This document shows positions 1 to 6,418 of a stretch of DNA of 8,103 nt, piece after piece. Location: contig CANGXE010000053.1 in assembly GCA_947457525.1 (NCBI GenBank), forward strand, positions 1-8,103, in the 5' to 3' direction. The notes beneath the pieces were generated by a model. The model saw only the letters and a list, made by a program, of their open reading frames with translations, had not been told where the DNA came from and made no database searches. The translations under genes and the position numbers were made by a program. Numbering within the stretch: position 1 is the stretch's first letter; every line of letters starts with the position of its first letter. This DNA comes from Bacteroidota bacterium (GTDB lineage Bacteria > Bacteroidota > Bacteroidia > Chitinophagales > LD1).

Positions 1-314
1 AATTGCAGGATATCGATGGTGATACAAAAGAGTATGAGGCGAAATTAAGAGCCTGCACAAGTGTCCTTTCGAACATCAGTAATTTCTATTCTTCGCATGA
101 TACAGTCACGAAACGCAGGGTAGTGAGTTCGATTTTTCCGGAAAAGTTGGTTTTTGACGATAAAAAAAGTCGAACTCTGCATGTGAATCCGGTAGTGGCC
201 CTGCTTTGTAGTCTGGATAAGGGTTCTGACGTTTCTAAAAAGAAAAAGCACACCGAATTTGGTGTGCTTTCCTGCAAAGTGGAGCTGGCGGGAATTGAAC
301 CCGCGTCCGGATAA
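1..314 (+). CDS. Serine site-specific recombinase, C-terminal fragment (gene enters from left)
   Basis: The frame is open from the left edge to a TAA at 312-314, giving about 103 residues. The part encoded before base 240 resembles the end of large serine recombinases of Bacteroidota: a charged helical stretch (about residues 9-45 counted from base 3), then SIFPEKLVFDDKKSRT and a VNPVVALL segment. The catalytic resolvase domain and zinc-ribbon would lie outside the window. The last third is unusual: the KKKKHTEFGVLS part is encoded by the ssrA terminator hairpin, and the final VELAGIEPASG is the antisense translation of the tmRNA 3' end. That string is well known from proteins whose genes run into tmRNA or tRNA genes. 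The gene is convergent with ssrA and overlaps it by 35 bases. Family assignment rests on recalled similarity of the C-terminal motif only. Whether the gene is intact upstream cannot be seen. Confidence 0.6.
   Translation, partial: LQDIDGDTKEYEAKLRACTSVLSNISNFYSSHDTVTKRRVVSSIFPEKLVFDDKKSRTLHVNPVVALLCSLDKGSDVSKKKKHTEFGVLSCKVELAGIEPASG
235..270 (-). terminator. Rho-independent terminator of ssrA
   Basis: A perfect 10-bp inverted repeat pairs 245-254 with 261-270 around a 6-base loop (255-260). Read on the minus strand, the stem AAAGCACACC/GGTGTGCTTT is followed by a T-rich tract (TTTTTCTTTTT, running down to about 235). It lies 9 bases beyond the tmRNA discriminator base, as expected for the ssrA terminator. 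On the plus strand only three Ts follow the core stem, so it should work mainly for ssrA. It lies inside the recombinase reading frame. Confidence 0.9.
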
Positions 315-646
315 GTTGAAAACAAACTTTCTACATGCGTAGTCACTTATTGATTGTCGGAACGGCAGCAGGTTAAGTGACCCGCCAACTGTGTTCTTAC
401 GTCTGTCATACACGACAAGCAAAGTAGACGAAGCTTTGCTTGGGCGCCACCGAAGTTTGGTTGCTATGCACGCTGTGTACGGTGTCTCAAGCGTGGAGCA
501 AATGGTGGTTAATCTCTAAGATTAAGCAGCCATGGCATATTCGTAGTTGCCAGCTAAAATGGTTCGCACAAAGGATTTTCGTGGTTTTGTACACCCACGG
601 CATGCCGGTTTATCATCAATGCCTCCCGTCAATACCGATCAGCCCC
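280..646 (-). ncRNA. ssrA: Transfer-messenger RNA (tmRNA, SsrA), one-piece
   Basis: This RNA rescues stalled ribosomes by trans-translation with SmpB and adds a degradation tag. On the minus strand the 5' end reads GGGGCUG (646-640) and pairs with CAGCUCC at 287-281. The pairing includes a G3·U wobble, the alanine identity element, and discriminator A is at 280. The T-arm GCGGG-UUCAAUU-CCCGC is intact. A PK1-like pseudoknot is visible after the 5' tRNA-like part: CGUGG pairs with CCACG and GUACAAA with UUUGUGC. The tag frame follows, and a 7-bp hairpin (509-515/519-525) holds its stop codon. The length is 367 nt, normal for the group. CCA is not encoded (the bases after the discriminator are CUUUGC), so it must be added enzymatically. 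A terminator follows at 245-270. The gene is divergent from the lysine gene and convergent with the recombinase fragment. Confidence 0.96.
522..551 (-). other. ssrA: tmRNA tag-peptide reading frame (GNYEYAMAA)
   Basis: The resume codon is read as GGC (551-549) because the upstream bases U-A-G-C-U put an A at position -4, as in the E. coli element. The frame then encodes G-N-Y-E-Y-A-M-A-A and ends with TAA at 524-522. The nine-residue length and AA ending match other Bacteroidota tags. The terminal hydrophobic-A-A is the usual ClpXP recognition end. A second in-frame stop (TAG, 518-516) follows one codon later, and it forms the loop of the hairpin whose stem contains the TAA. If the resume codon were the preceding GCT, the tag would gain one alanine; I consider that less likely. 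Confidence 0.85.
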
Positions 647-671
647 TGATAATTTTTGTCAAAGAACAATG

Positions 672-679
672 CAAAGGTA
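672..679 (-). promoter_or_regulatory. Candidate -7 element of the ssrA promoter
   Basis: On the minus strand the bases read TACCTTTG, an exact match to the Bacteroidota TAnnTTTG consensus, ending 25 bases before the mature tmRNA 5' end. Transcription would start about 18-20 bases upstream of the mature end, leaving a short leader for RNase P to remove. No clear TTG -33 element is present at 19-21 bases spacing, so this is moderate evidence only. Confidence 0.5.
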
Positions 680-700
680 ATCAATAAAGCCGCTATATTC

Positions 701-739
701 TTGTTAAGCATTGTTAGCAAGCGTAATTTTATAATTTCG
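701..739 (+). promoter_or_regulatory. Possible promoter of the lysine-ketoglutarate reductase gene
   Basis: Two imperfect matches to TTG-N(19-21)-TAnnTTTG overlap here. TTG at 701-703 is followed after 20 bases by TAATTTTA (724-731), and TTG at 711-713 is followed after 18 bases by TAATTTCG (732-739). Each has one mismatch in the -7 box. Either would give a very short leader before the ATG at 748. No Shine-Dalgarno sequence is present, as is usual in this phylum. Confidence 0.3.
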
Positions 740-747
740 TTTTCATC

Positions 748-1956
748 ATGAAAATTGGAATACTACGAGAAGAGAAATTTCCGCGCGACTCGCGCGTGCC
801 TTTAACGCCTTCGCAATGCAAGTTTTTGATGGAGCGTCATCCCGACACCGAAATAGTGGTGCAGCCTTGTAAATATCGCTGCTTTACGAACGAAGAATTT
901 GCTTACCAGGACATAAAGATGAACGAAGACTTGACGGACTGCGACCTGCTACTGGGTGTAAAAGAAGTGCCGGCCGATAAATTGATAGCGGGCAAAACAT
1001 ATATGTTCTTTTCACACACCATCAAGAAACAAGCGCAAAACAAAAAGATGATGCAGGCTATCATCGAAAAAGAAATCACTTTGATAGATTATGAGTGTTT
1101 GAAAGACACTAAGGGCAAACGCATCATCGCCTTTGGGCGCTGGGCGGGTATTGTGGGCGCCTATCATACCATCCGTATGATTGGATTTAGAACCAGCCGA
1201 TTTAGGCTCCGCCAAATGATAGACTGCCTCAACTTTGCCGAGGCACAAAAGGAATTGGAAAAGCTCGACCTGCCCAACACAAAAATTGTATTGACCGGCA
1301 CAGGGCGCGTGAGCGAAGGAGCGGCTTTTATGCTAGATGTTATTGGCATAAAGAAAGTGTCGCCCTACAATTTTTGCTACAATGAATTTGACGAGCCGGT
1401 GTACACGCAATTGGGTTCGGCAGATATGTACTATAAAGACGAACAAGAGAAATTTGATGCGGCAGATTATCATGCTCACCCTGATTTGTATGAGAGCGCG
1501 TTTTACCCATTTACCAAAGCAGCCGATGTGATGATAAACGGCATTTATTGGGATAAACGCATTCCTGTGTTTTTCACTAAAGAACAAATGAAAGAAGCCG
1601 ACTTTAGGATAAAGACAATTTCGGATATCACTTGTGACATTGCTCCTGATTCGTCTATCCCATGCACAGTGTATGCTTCTTCTATTGCCGATCCGTACTA
1701 TGGTTATCATCCTGCTTCAGAAAGTTTAATGCAAACGTTTTTGCCGGAGTCGATAGACATGATGGCGATAGACAATTTGCCGAATGAACTGCCACGCGAT
1801 GCGTCAGAAGATTTTGGGAATATGCTCGTGAGCCGCGTGTTGCCCGAGTTTAGAAAAGCTGATGGTTCAAGCATTTTGGCTAAAGCTACAATTGTTTCAG
1901 CCGGAAAACTGTGTGAAGACTATCTCTACATGAGCGATTATGCATATTCTGTCTAA
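748..1956 (+). CDS. Lysine-ketoglutarate reductase-like saccharopine dehydrogenase (AASS N-terminal half type)
   Basis: The 402-residue protein belongs to the alanine dehydrogenase/transhydrogenase-like fold and most resembles the LKR half of animal and plant AASS, and more distantly fungal LYS1. By analogy it would condense lysine with 2-oxoglutarate to saccharopine using NADPH in the cytoplasm, or run the reverse. Visible signatures: KIGILREE with RVPLTP at the N terminus; GVKEVP (Lys72) and FFSHTIKKQ (His90, Lys93), aligning with yeast Lys77, His96 and Lys99; LIDYE at 112-116; FGRWAGIVGA at 129-138; a nucleotide-binding loop TGTGRVSEGA at 183-192; an NGIYW motif; and DNLPNELPRDASEDFG near the C terminus. 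The length fits a stand-alone LKR domain. The ATG at 748 aligns with the family start. The partner saccharopine dehydrogenase (glutamate-forming) is not in the window. Members are often annotated only as alanine dehydrogenase or NAD(P)-dependent oxidoreductase, so substrate is inferred from motifs. Confidence 0.85.
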   Translation: MKIGILREEKFPRDSRVPLTPSQCKFLMERHPDTEIVVQPCKYRCFTNEEFAYQDIKMNEDLTDCDLLLGVKEVPADKLIAGKTYMFFSHTIKKQAQNKKMMQAIIEKEITLIDYECLKDTKGKRIIAFGRWAGIVGAYHTIRMIGFRTSRFRLRQMIDCLNFAEAQKELEKLDLPNTKIVLTGTGRVSEGAAFMLDVIGIKKVSPYNFCYNEFDEPVYTQLGSADMYYKDEQEKFDAADYHAHPDLYESAFYPFTKAADVMINGIYWDKRIPVFFTKEQMKEADFRIKTISDITCDIAPDSSIPCTVYASSIADPYYGYHPASESLMQTFLPESIDMMAIDNLPNELPRDASEDFGNMLVSRVLPEFRKADGSSILAKATIVSAGKLCEDYLYMSDYAYSV

Positions 1957-1980
1957 ATAAACCTGGTGAACCTCTTACCA

Positions 1981-2002
1981 TATTTTTTGTTCATAAAAAA
2001 TA
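1981..2002. other. AT-only hairpin between the lysine gene and sdhC
   Basis: A perfect 8-bp inverted repeat, TATTTTTT (1981-1988) and AAAAAATA (1995-2002), surrounds a 6-base loop. It begins 25 bases after the stop of the LKR-like gene. It could be a weak terminator or simply AT-rich spacer DNA; there is no GC core and no T-tract after the stem on the plus strand. Confidence 0.2.
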
Positions 2003-2034
2003 AGTCAAAAACTTTCTATTCCAACTTGTAGCTA

Positions 2035-2042
2035 TAAATTTG
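2035..2042 (+). promoter_or_regulatory. Promoter -7 element for sdhCAB
   Basis: TAAATTTG is an exact match to the Bacteroidota TAnnTTTG element and lies 26 bases before the sdhC ATG. That places the start of transcription near 2047-2049 with a roughly 20-base, A-rich, Shine-Dalgarno-free leader. A weak -33 candidate, TTT at 2013-2015, is 19 bases upstream instead of TTG. The following three genes have no comparable element between them, consistent with one transcript. Confidence 0.55.
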
Positions 2043-2068
2043 GGGCGCTTTAAAGAAAAAAAACACGT

Positions 2069-2743
2069 ATGGCACAATCTGCACTATTTAAAAGTTCTAT
2101 TGGAAAAAAATTCTTAATGGGGTTGACCGGTTTATTCCTCATCTCCTTTTTGGTCATTCACGCGGCCATCAACAGCATGATTTGGTTTAATGATGGTGGA
2201 GAAACATTTAAAAAGTGGGGGAGTTTTATGGGAACCAACCCGATAATCCGCGCGATGGAACTTGTTCTAGTTGCCGGTTTTATTATTCATATTGTAGATG
2301 GTTTGCTTCTTTGGAAACAAAACCGCGATGCCCGCCCGGTGAAATACGCTTACAGCAACCCTCCTGCCAAAAGTAAATGGTATAGCCGCAGCATGGGCTT
2401 ACTTGGCACGTTGTTGTTGATTTTTTTAGTTATACACTCTGCACATTTTTGGATACCAAACAGAATGCAGCAAGGTTTGACTGATTGGCATAATGAAATA
2501 AACCTATATGGCAGAATGTTGGAAGTTTTTAAAAATCCATTGGTGGTAGCCATTTACGTATTCGGATGCATCTCTCTCTTCTGGCACTTGCTTCACGGGT
2601 TCAAAAGTGCTTTTCAATCTTTGGGGGTAAATCATACTAAGTACAACCAAACTATTGAATATGCCGGCATCGCATTTTCAGTTGTTATTCCATTATTATT
2701 TGCGTTGATGCCTATCTCAATATATTTCGGGTTAGTAAATTAA
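2069..2743 (+). CDS. sdhC: Succinate dehydrogenase/fumarate reductase cytochrome b subunit (membrane anchor)
   Basis: This 224-residue integral membrane protein anchors complex II, carries heme b and reduces or oxidises (mena)quinone. Five hydrophobic segments are visible at about residues 15-36, 59-82, 108-129, 156-177 and 197-221. Candidate heme ligands are His31 (FLVIHA), His74 (GFIIHIVDG), His123 (FLVIHSAHFW) and His176 (LLHGFKSAFQSLG). These match in order and approximate spacing the four ligands of the di-heme Wolinella FrdC and Bacillus SdhC (type B). There is no separate sdhD, as expected for the fused single-anchor type. It is the first gene of the operon, and sdhA begins 39 bases after its stop. 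The start follows an A-rich leader and is supported by the conserved SSIGKKFLMGLTGL N terminus. The direction of the reaction in vivo cannot be read from sequence. Confidence 0.95.
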   Translation: MAQSALFKSSIGKKFLMGLTGLFLISFLVIHAAINSMIWFNDGGETFKKWGSFMGTNPIIRAMELVLVAGFIIHIVDGLLLWKQNRDARPVKYAYSNPPAKSKWYSRSMGLLGTLLLIFLVIHSAHFWIPNRMQQGLTDWHNEINLYGRMLEVFKNPLVVAIYVFGCISLFWHLLHGFKSAFQSLGVNHTKYNQTIEYAGIAFSVVIPLLFALMPISIYFGLVN

Positions 2744-2782
2744 TTTAAGAGTTCATTCAATATATCATTGAAAAATAAAGTT

Positions 2783-4720
2783 ATGGCAGAATTAAATTCA
2801 AAAATTCCAGACGGACCATTGGGCGAGAAATGGAATTATTACAAAGAACACGCTAAATTGGTAAATCCATCGAACAAGCGTAAACTCGAAGTGATAGTGG
2901 TAGGAACAGGACTGGCCGGAGCATCTGCCGCTGCTACTCTAGCTGAACTTGGCTACAGGGTAAAAGCGTTTTGCTTTCAAGATTCGCCAAGACGCGCACA
3001 CTCCATTGCCGCTCAAGGTGGTATCAACGCAGCTAAGAATTATAAGAATGACGGAGACAGTGTGTTCCGTTTGTTTTACGACACCGTGAAAGGTGGCGAC
3101 TTCCGCGCTCGCGAAGCCAATGTGCATCGCTTAGCCGAAGTATCTGTAAATATTATTGACCAATGCGTAGCTCAAGGTGTTCCTTTCGCTCGTGAATATG
3201 GCGGCTTGTTAGACAATCGTTCATTTGGTGGTGCGCAAGTATCGCGCACGTTTTATGCCCGTGGTCAAACCGGCCAACAGTTGTTGTTAGGTGCTTATCA
3301 AGCTCTAGAAAGACAAGTGGGCTTGGGTAACGTGAAAATGTATTCTCGCCACGAGATGGTTGAGCTAGTGGTGATTGACGGCAAAGCTCGTGGTATCATC
3401 GCTCGCGACTTGGTGAGTGGAGAACTAGAAAAACATTTTGGTCATGCTGTGTTGCTTTGCACTGGTGGATATGGAAATGTGTTTTATCTTTCTACCAACG
3501 CTATGGGTAGCAATGTGACCGCGGCTTGGAAAGCGCATAAAAAAGGAGCTTACTTTGGCAACCCTTGCTATACGCAAATTCACCCCACTTGTATTCCCGT
3601 AACCGGAGAATATCAATCTAAGTTAACTTTGATGTCTGAGTCGTTGCGTAATGACGGACGGGTTTGGGTACCAAAATCTCGTGAAGATGCTAAAGCTATT
3701 CGCGAAGGCAAGAAAAGAGCAGAAGACATTAAAGAAGAAGATCGCGATTATTACTTAGAGCGCAAATATCCATCGTTTGGTAACCTTTGCCCTAGAGACA
3801 TCGCCTCTCGTGCTGCCAAAGAAGCGTGCGATGATGGTCGTGGTATCGTAGCTTCCGGGTTTGGTGTGTTCCTTGATTTTGGCGATGCCATCAAACGCTT
3901 GGGCATTGATGTGGTAAAGGCTCGCTATGGAGAACTTTTCCCGATGTATCAAAATATTACCAACGAAGATCCATTGAAAACACCAATGAAAATCTACCCT
4001 GCTGTTCACTATACCATGGGCGGACTTTGGGTGGATTATGAGTTGATGACGTCTATACCGGGCTGCTATTCTTTGGGTGAAGCTAACTTTAGCGACCACG
4101 GAGCCAACCGCCTCGGAGCTTCCGCTTTGATGCAAGGTTTGGCCGATGGTTATTTCGTTATCCCTTATACTGTAGGTAATTATTTAGCAGACGAAATCTT
4201 TACCAAAGAAATACCAACCGACCATCCGGCATTTGTTGAAGCAGAAAAAACGGCTCGTGAGCGCATGACAGGGTTACTCAACACCAAAGGAACTAAATCA
4301 GCAGAACAATTCCATAAAGAGTTGGGCAAAATCATGTGGGAATATTGCGGCATGGCGCGCACCGAAGAAGGTTTGACTAAAGCACTTGGCTTACTTAAAG
4401 ACTTAAGAGAAAGTTTTTGGAAAGAAGTGCGCGTGATGGGTGAGTTCAATGAGTTTAATCCAGAATTAGACAAAGCCGGACGCGTAGCTGACTTTATTGA
4501 ATTGGGCGAGTTGATGGTACTTGATGCATTAAAGCGTAATGAGAGTTGTGGTGGTCACTTCCGTGTGGAATATCAAGACGGTGGAGAGGCAAAACGCGAT
4601 GATGAAAACTACCGCTATGTAGCCGCTTGGGAATACAAGGGCGTTGGCGTAGAACCGGTATTGCACAAAGAAGCATTAAACTACGAAAACATAAAACTTC
4701 AAGTACGTTCTTACAAATAG
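2783..4720 (+). CDS. sdhA: Succinate dehydrogenase/fumarate reductase flavoprotein subunit
   Basis: This is the catalytic subunit of complex II, interconverting succinate and fumarate and passing electrons from FAD to SdhB. The ATG at 2783 gives 645 residues, normal for the type B enzyme. An in-frame TTG at 2768 would add five residues but is less likely, because the ATG follows an A-rich stretch typical of the phylum. Visible features: FAD-binding VVGTGLAGASAA (GxGLAG at 41-46); the flavinylation motif RRAHSIAAQGG with His73 as the covalent FAD attachment residue; HPTCIP with His267 and SESLRNDGR with Arg289, the probable substrate and proton-shuttle residues; His409 in HYTMGG; and Arg443 in HGANRLGASALMQG. 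The C-terminal helical domain and a tyrosine/charged tail are complete. sdhB begins 24 bases downstream, so the two are surely cotranscribed. Confidence 0.97.
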   Translation: MAELNSKIPDGPLGEKWNYYKEHAKLVNPSNKRKLEVIVVGTGLAGASAAATLAELGYRVKAFCFQDSPRRAHSIAAQGGINAAKNYKNDGDSVFRLFYDTVKGGDFRAREANVHRLAEVSVNIIDQCVAQGVPFAREYGGLLDNRSFGGAQVSRTFYARGQTGQQLLLGAYQALERQVGLGNVKMYSRHEMVELVVIDGKARGIIARDLVSGELEKHFGHAVLLCTGGYGNVFYLSTNAMGSNVTAAWKAHKKGAYFGNPCYTQIHPTCIPVTGEYQSKLTLMSESLRNDGRVWVPKSREDAKAIREGKKRAEDIKEEDRDYYLERKYPSFGNLCPRDIASRAAKEACDDGRGIVASGFGVFLDFGDAIKRLGIDVVKARYGELFPMYQNITNEDPLKTPMKIYPAVHYTMGGLWVDYELMTSIPGCYSLGEANFSDHGANRLGASALMQGLADGYFVIPYTVGNYLADEIFTKEIPTDHPAFVEAEKTARERMTGLLNTKGTKSAEQFHKELGKIMWEYCGMARTEEGLTKALGLLKDLRESFWKEVRVMGEFNEFNPELDKAGRVADFIELGELMVLDALKRNESCGGHFRVEYQDGGEAKRDDENYRYVAAWEYKGVGVEPVLHKEALNYENIKLQVRSYK

Positions 4721-4744
4721 TTTACAACACGAAAAACAAACACC

Positions 4745-5491
4745 ATGAAGGTTAATCTTAAAGTTTGGAGACAAAAAAACAATAAAGCTCAAGGAGCGCT
4801 GAAAGACTATGCTGTGGATGGAGTAAATCCGGACATGAGTTTTTTGGAAATGATTGATGTATTGAACGAGCAACTCATCAGCAAAAATGAAGAACCGGTA
4901 GCATTCGACCACGATTGTCGCGAGGGCATCTGCGGCATGTGTTCTATGTACATTAATGGTCGTGCGCACGGACCTTTACATGGCACTACTACATGTCAGC
5001 TTTATATGCGCCATTTTAAAGATGGAGAAACCATCTACGTTGAACCATGGCGTTCTAAAGCATTTCCTGTAGTAAAAGACTTGACCGTAGATCGTTCTGC
5101 TTTTGACCGTATCATTGCCGCAGGTGGTTACGTTGGTGTAAACACTGGTCAAGCACAAGATGCAAATACTATTCCGGTAGAAAAAGAAAATGCTGAAAAA
5201 GCAATGGATGCTGCAGCTTGCATTGGCTGTGGAGCTTGTGTAGCCGCTTGTCCAAACTCTTCCGCTATGCTTTTCGTGAGTGCCAAAATATCTCACTTGG
5301 CCTTGTTCCCGCAAGGACAACCAGAGCGCAAACGCAGAGCCATCAACATGGTTGACCAAATGGATGAAGAAGGTTTTGGTAATTGCACCAACATTGGTGC
5401 CTGCGAAGCTGAATGTCCTAAAGAGATAAAACTCACCAACATTGCTCGCATGAACCGCGATTATTTGACTGCTACATTGATTGAAGAATAA
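4745..5491 (+). CDS. sdhB: Succinate dehydrogenase/fumarate reductase iron-sulfur subunit
   Basis: This 248-residue electron-transfer subunit links the SdhA flavin to the SdhC hemes and quinone through three Fe-S clusters. The N-terminal ferredoxin domain carries Cys58, Cys63, Cys66 (CREGICGMC) and Cys84 for [2Fe-2S]. The C-terminal domain has CIGCGACVAACPN with Cys159, Cys162 and Cys165, plus Cys224 for [4Fe-4S]. Cys169, Cys214 and Cys220 (NCTNIGACEAECP) suit [3Fe-4S]. All ligands are present, so the protein should be functional. The longer spacer between the two domains (about residues 127-153) fits the Bacteroidota/type B form. It is the last gene of the operon, and a strong hairpin terminator begins 19 bases after its stop. 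Confidence 0.97.
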   Translation: MKVNLKVWRQKNNKAQGALKDYAVDGVNPDMSFLEMIDVLNEQLISKNEEPVAFDHDCREGICGMCSMYINGRAHGPLHGTTTCQLYMRHFKDGETIYVEPWRSKAFPVVKDLTVDRSAFDRIIAAGGYVGVNTGQAQDANTIPVEKENAEKAMDAAACIGCGACVAACPNSSAMLFVSAKISHLALFPQGQPERKRRAINMVDQMDEEGFGNCTNIGACEAECPKEIKLTNIARMNRDYLTATLIEE

Positions 5492-5510
5492 GTTAAAAAC
5501 ACTCAAGCAT

Positions 5511-5546
5511 AAAAAAAGTCCTGCCGAAACTGACAGGACTTTTTTT
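5511..5546. terminator. Bidirectional rho-independent terminator between sdhB and the T9SS-sorted protein gene
   Basis: A perfect 13-bp inverted repeat pairs 5511-5523 (seven As then GTCCTG) with 5534-5546 (CAGGAC then seven Ts) around a 10-base loop. Both strands show a hairpin followed by a T-tract. It sits midway between the sdhB stop at 5491 and the stop of the convergent gene at 5566, so it can end transcription from both sides. Confidence 0.93.
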
Positions 5547-5565
5547 ATTTCTTACACGTTGAGGA

Positions 5566-6279
5566 TTAATTCATTTTAGTCAATTGTGAAGTAGCGACTA
5601 TTTTTCCTTCTCCGTTGCTCACCTTTAGCACATAAACGCCCGGAGTTAAGCCCTCTGCTCCTATTTCTATTTCAGTAGAATTGGCATTCTTAATGTAGGT
5701 GGTCATTAAACTTCCTTTCATGTCAAACACTTCAAAGCTATAATTACCTTGCTCTAACCCACTTACTACAAAACTATTTTGTATAGGATTTGGGTACAAT
5801 TTGATTGATTGTTTAACAAGTTCACTAACACTAGTAATTTGTGCATCAATATTTATTTTATAATGGATAGCAATGGCTGTACTTGCACTGTCACCATCGA
5901 TATAAGCAACAAAATCTGCAGTTCCTGATCCATCAATACCACCTGATACAAATTCAAACTTCATATCTAACGTGTCGCCCGCAGGTACCGCAAGTGAATT
6001 GTACGGGCCGGGATTTAGGAGCATGTCATAGCAGTTATTGTTGTCACACATTTGCACACCCCATCCTGTTGGGGCTGTAAAGTCTACCATCCTCCAAGAA
6101 ATCGATGTGCCGGAAGCGGTGTTTTGCTTGATGTATATGTGCGCACTAGTCGGCTCATAAATATCTGTAGCAATGCCGGAAGTTTCAGTAGAGTCGTTAG
6201 GTATAGCAACCAGGGATTGGGCTTGTGAAGCCAAGAAAAAGACAACCATTGCAGTTGTCAGAAGTAGATTTTTATTCAT
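5566..6279 (-). CDS. Secreted protein of unknown function with T9SS type A sorting domain
   Basis: The 237-residue protein has a Sec signal peptide (charged MNKN, hydrophobic core, probable cleavage after ASQA at residue 20). The middle region (about 25-145) is a predicted beta-sandwich-like stretch that I cannot assign to a named function. It contains PTGWGVQMCDNNNCYD, with the only two cysteines, Cys78 and Cys83, as a CX4C pair likely to form a disulfide. From about 158 to the end is a Por secretion/T9SS C-terminal domain: KLYPNP (160-165), FEVFDMKG, LTPGVYVLKV and a final QLTK. It should cross the outer membrane by the Por machinery and be released or attached to the cell surface. The ATG at 6279 directly precedes the signal peptide. 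It is convergent with sdhB and shares its terminator, and it is divergent from the Omp28-like gene 139 bases away. No clear promoter match was found; CACTTTG at 6299-6293 is only a partial one. Confidence 0.88.
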   Translation of the reverse strand: MNKNLLLTTAMVVFFLASQAQSLVAIPNDSTETSGIATDIYEPTSAHIYIKQNTASGTSISWRMVDFTAPTGWGVQMCDNNNCYDMLLNPGPYNSLAVPAGDTLDMKFEFVSGGIDGSGTADFVAYIDGDSASTAIAIHYKINIDAQITSVSELVKQSIKLYPNPIQNSFVVSGLEQGNYSFEVFDMKGSLMTTYIKNANSTEIEIGAEGLTPGVYVLKVSNGEGKIVATSQLTKMN

Positions 6280-6418
6280 TTTATAGTTTTAACAAAGTGA
6301 TAACATAATAACATACGAATATAAAATGCCTATCTTATAAATATCATAATTTTTCGATGTTTTTTTACAGAAAAAACTAATTTCACGTTGCTTTTTTTTA
6401 ATACTCAAATTTAAACCA
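6280..6418. other. Divergent intergenic spacer between two secreted-protein genes
   Basis: This 139-base, very AT-rich spacer must carry the promoters of both flanking genes. I see TTG at 6388-6390 and long T and A runs, but no exact TAnnTTTG on either strand. No hairpin or longer repeat stands out. Confidence 0.5.

Noticed and set aside
45..422. Minus-strand open frames over the recombinase end and ssrA (45-422 and 86-346)
   Set aside because: They are translations of the tmRNA 3' half and its terminator (for example AGSIPASSTL), not protein genes.
440..649. Plus-strand 69-residue open frame
   Set aside because: It lies wholly antisense within the tmRNA 5' half, has no plausible start context and resembles no protein.
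2768..2782. TTG start giving five extra residues to SdhA
   Set aside because: The ATG at 2783 follows an A-rich leader and matches the usual N terminus; the upstream TTG adds only MKNKV.
3755..4135. Minus-strand open frames inside sdhA and the lysine gene
   Set aside because: All lie antisense to strongly conserved proteins; composition looks like reverse-frame noise.
4976..5506. Long minus-strand open frame of 176 codons inside sdhB
   Set aside because: It is a shadow of a fully conserved coding gene on the plus strand, and its sequence has no recognisable domain.
6280..6418. Riboswitch or structured leader before the secreted-protein genes
   Set aside because: The spacer is almost all A and T, with no stable stems or conserved motif that I can recognise.
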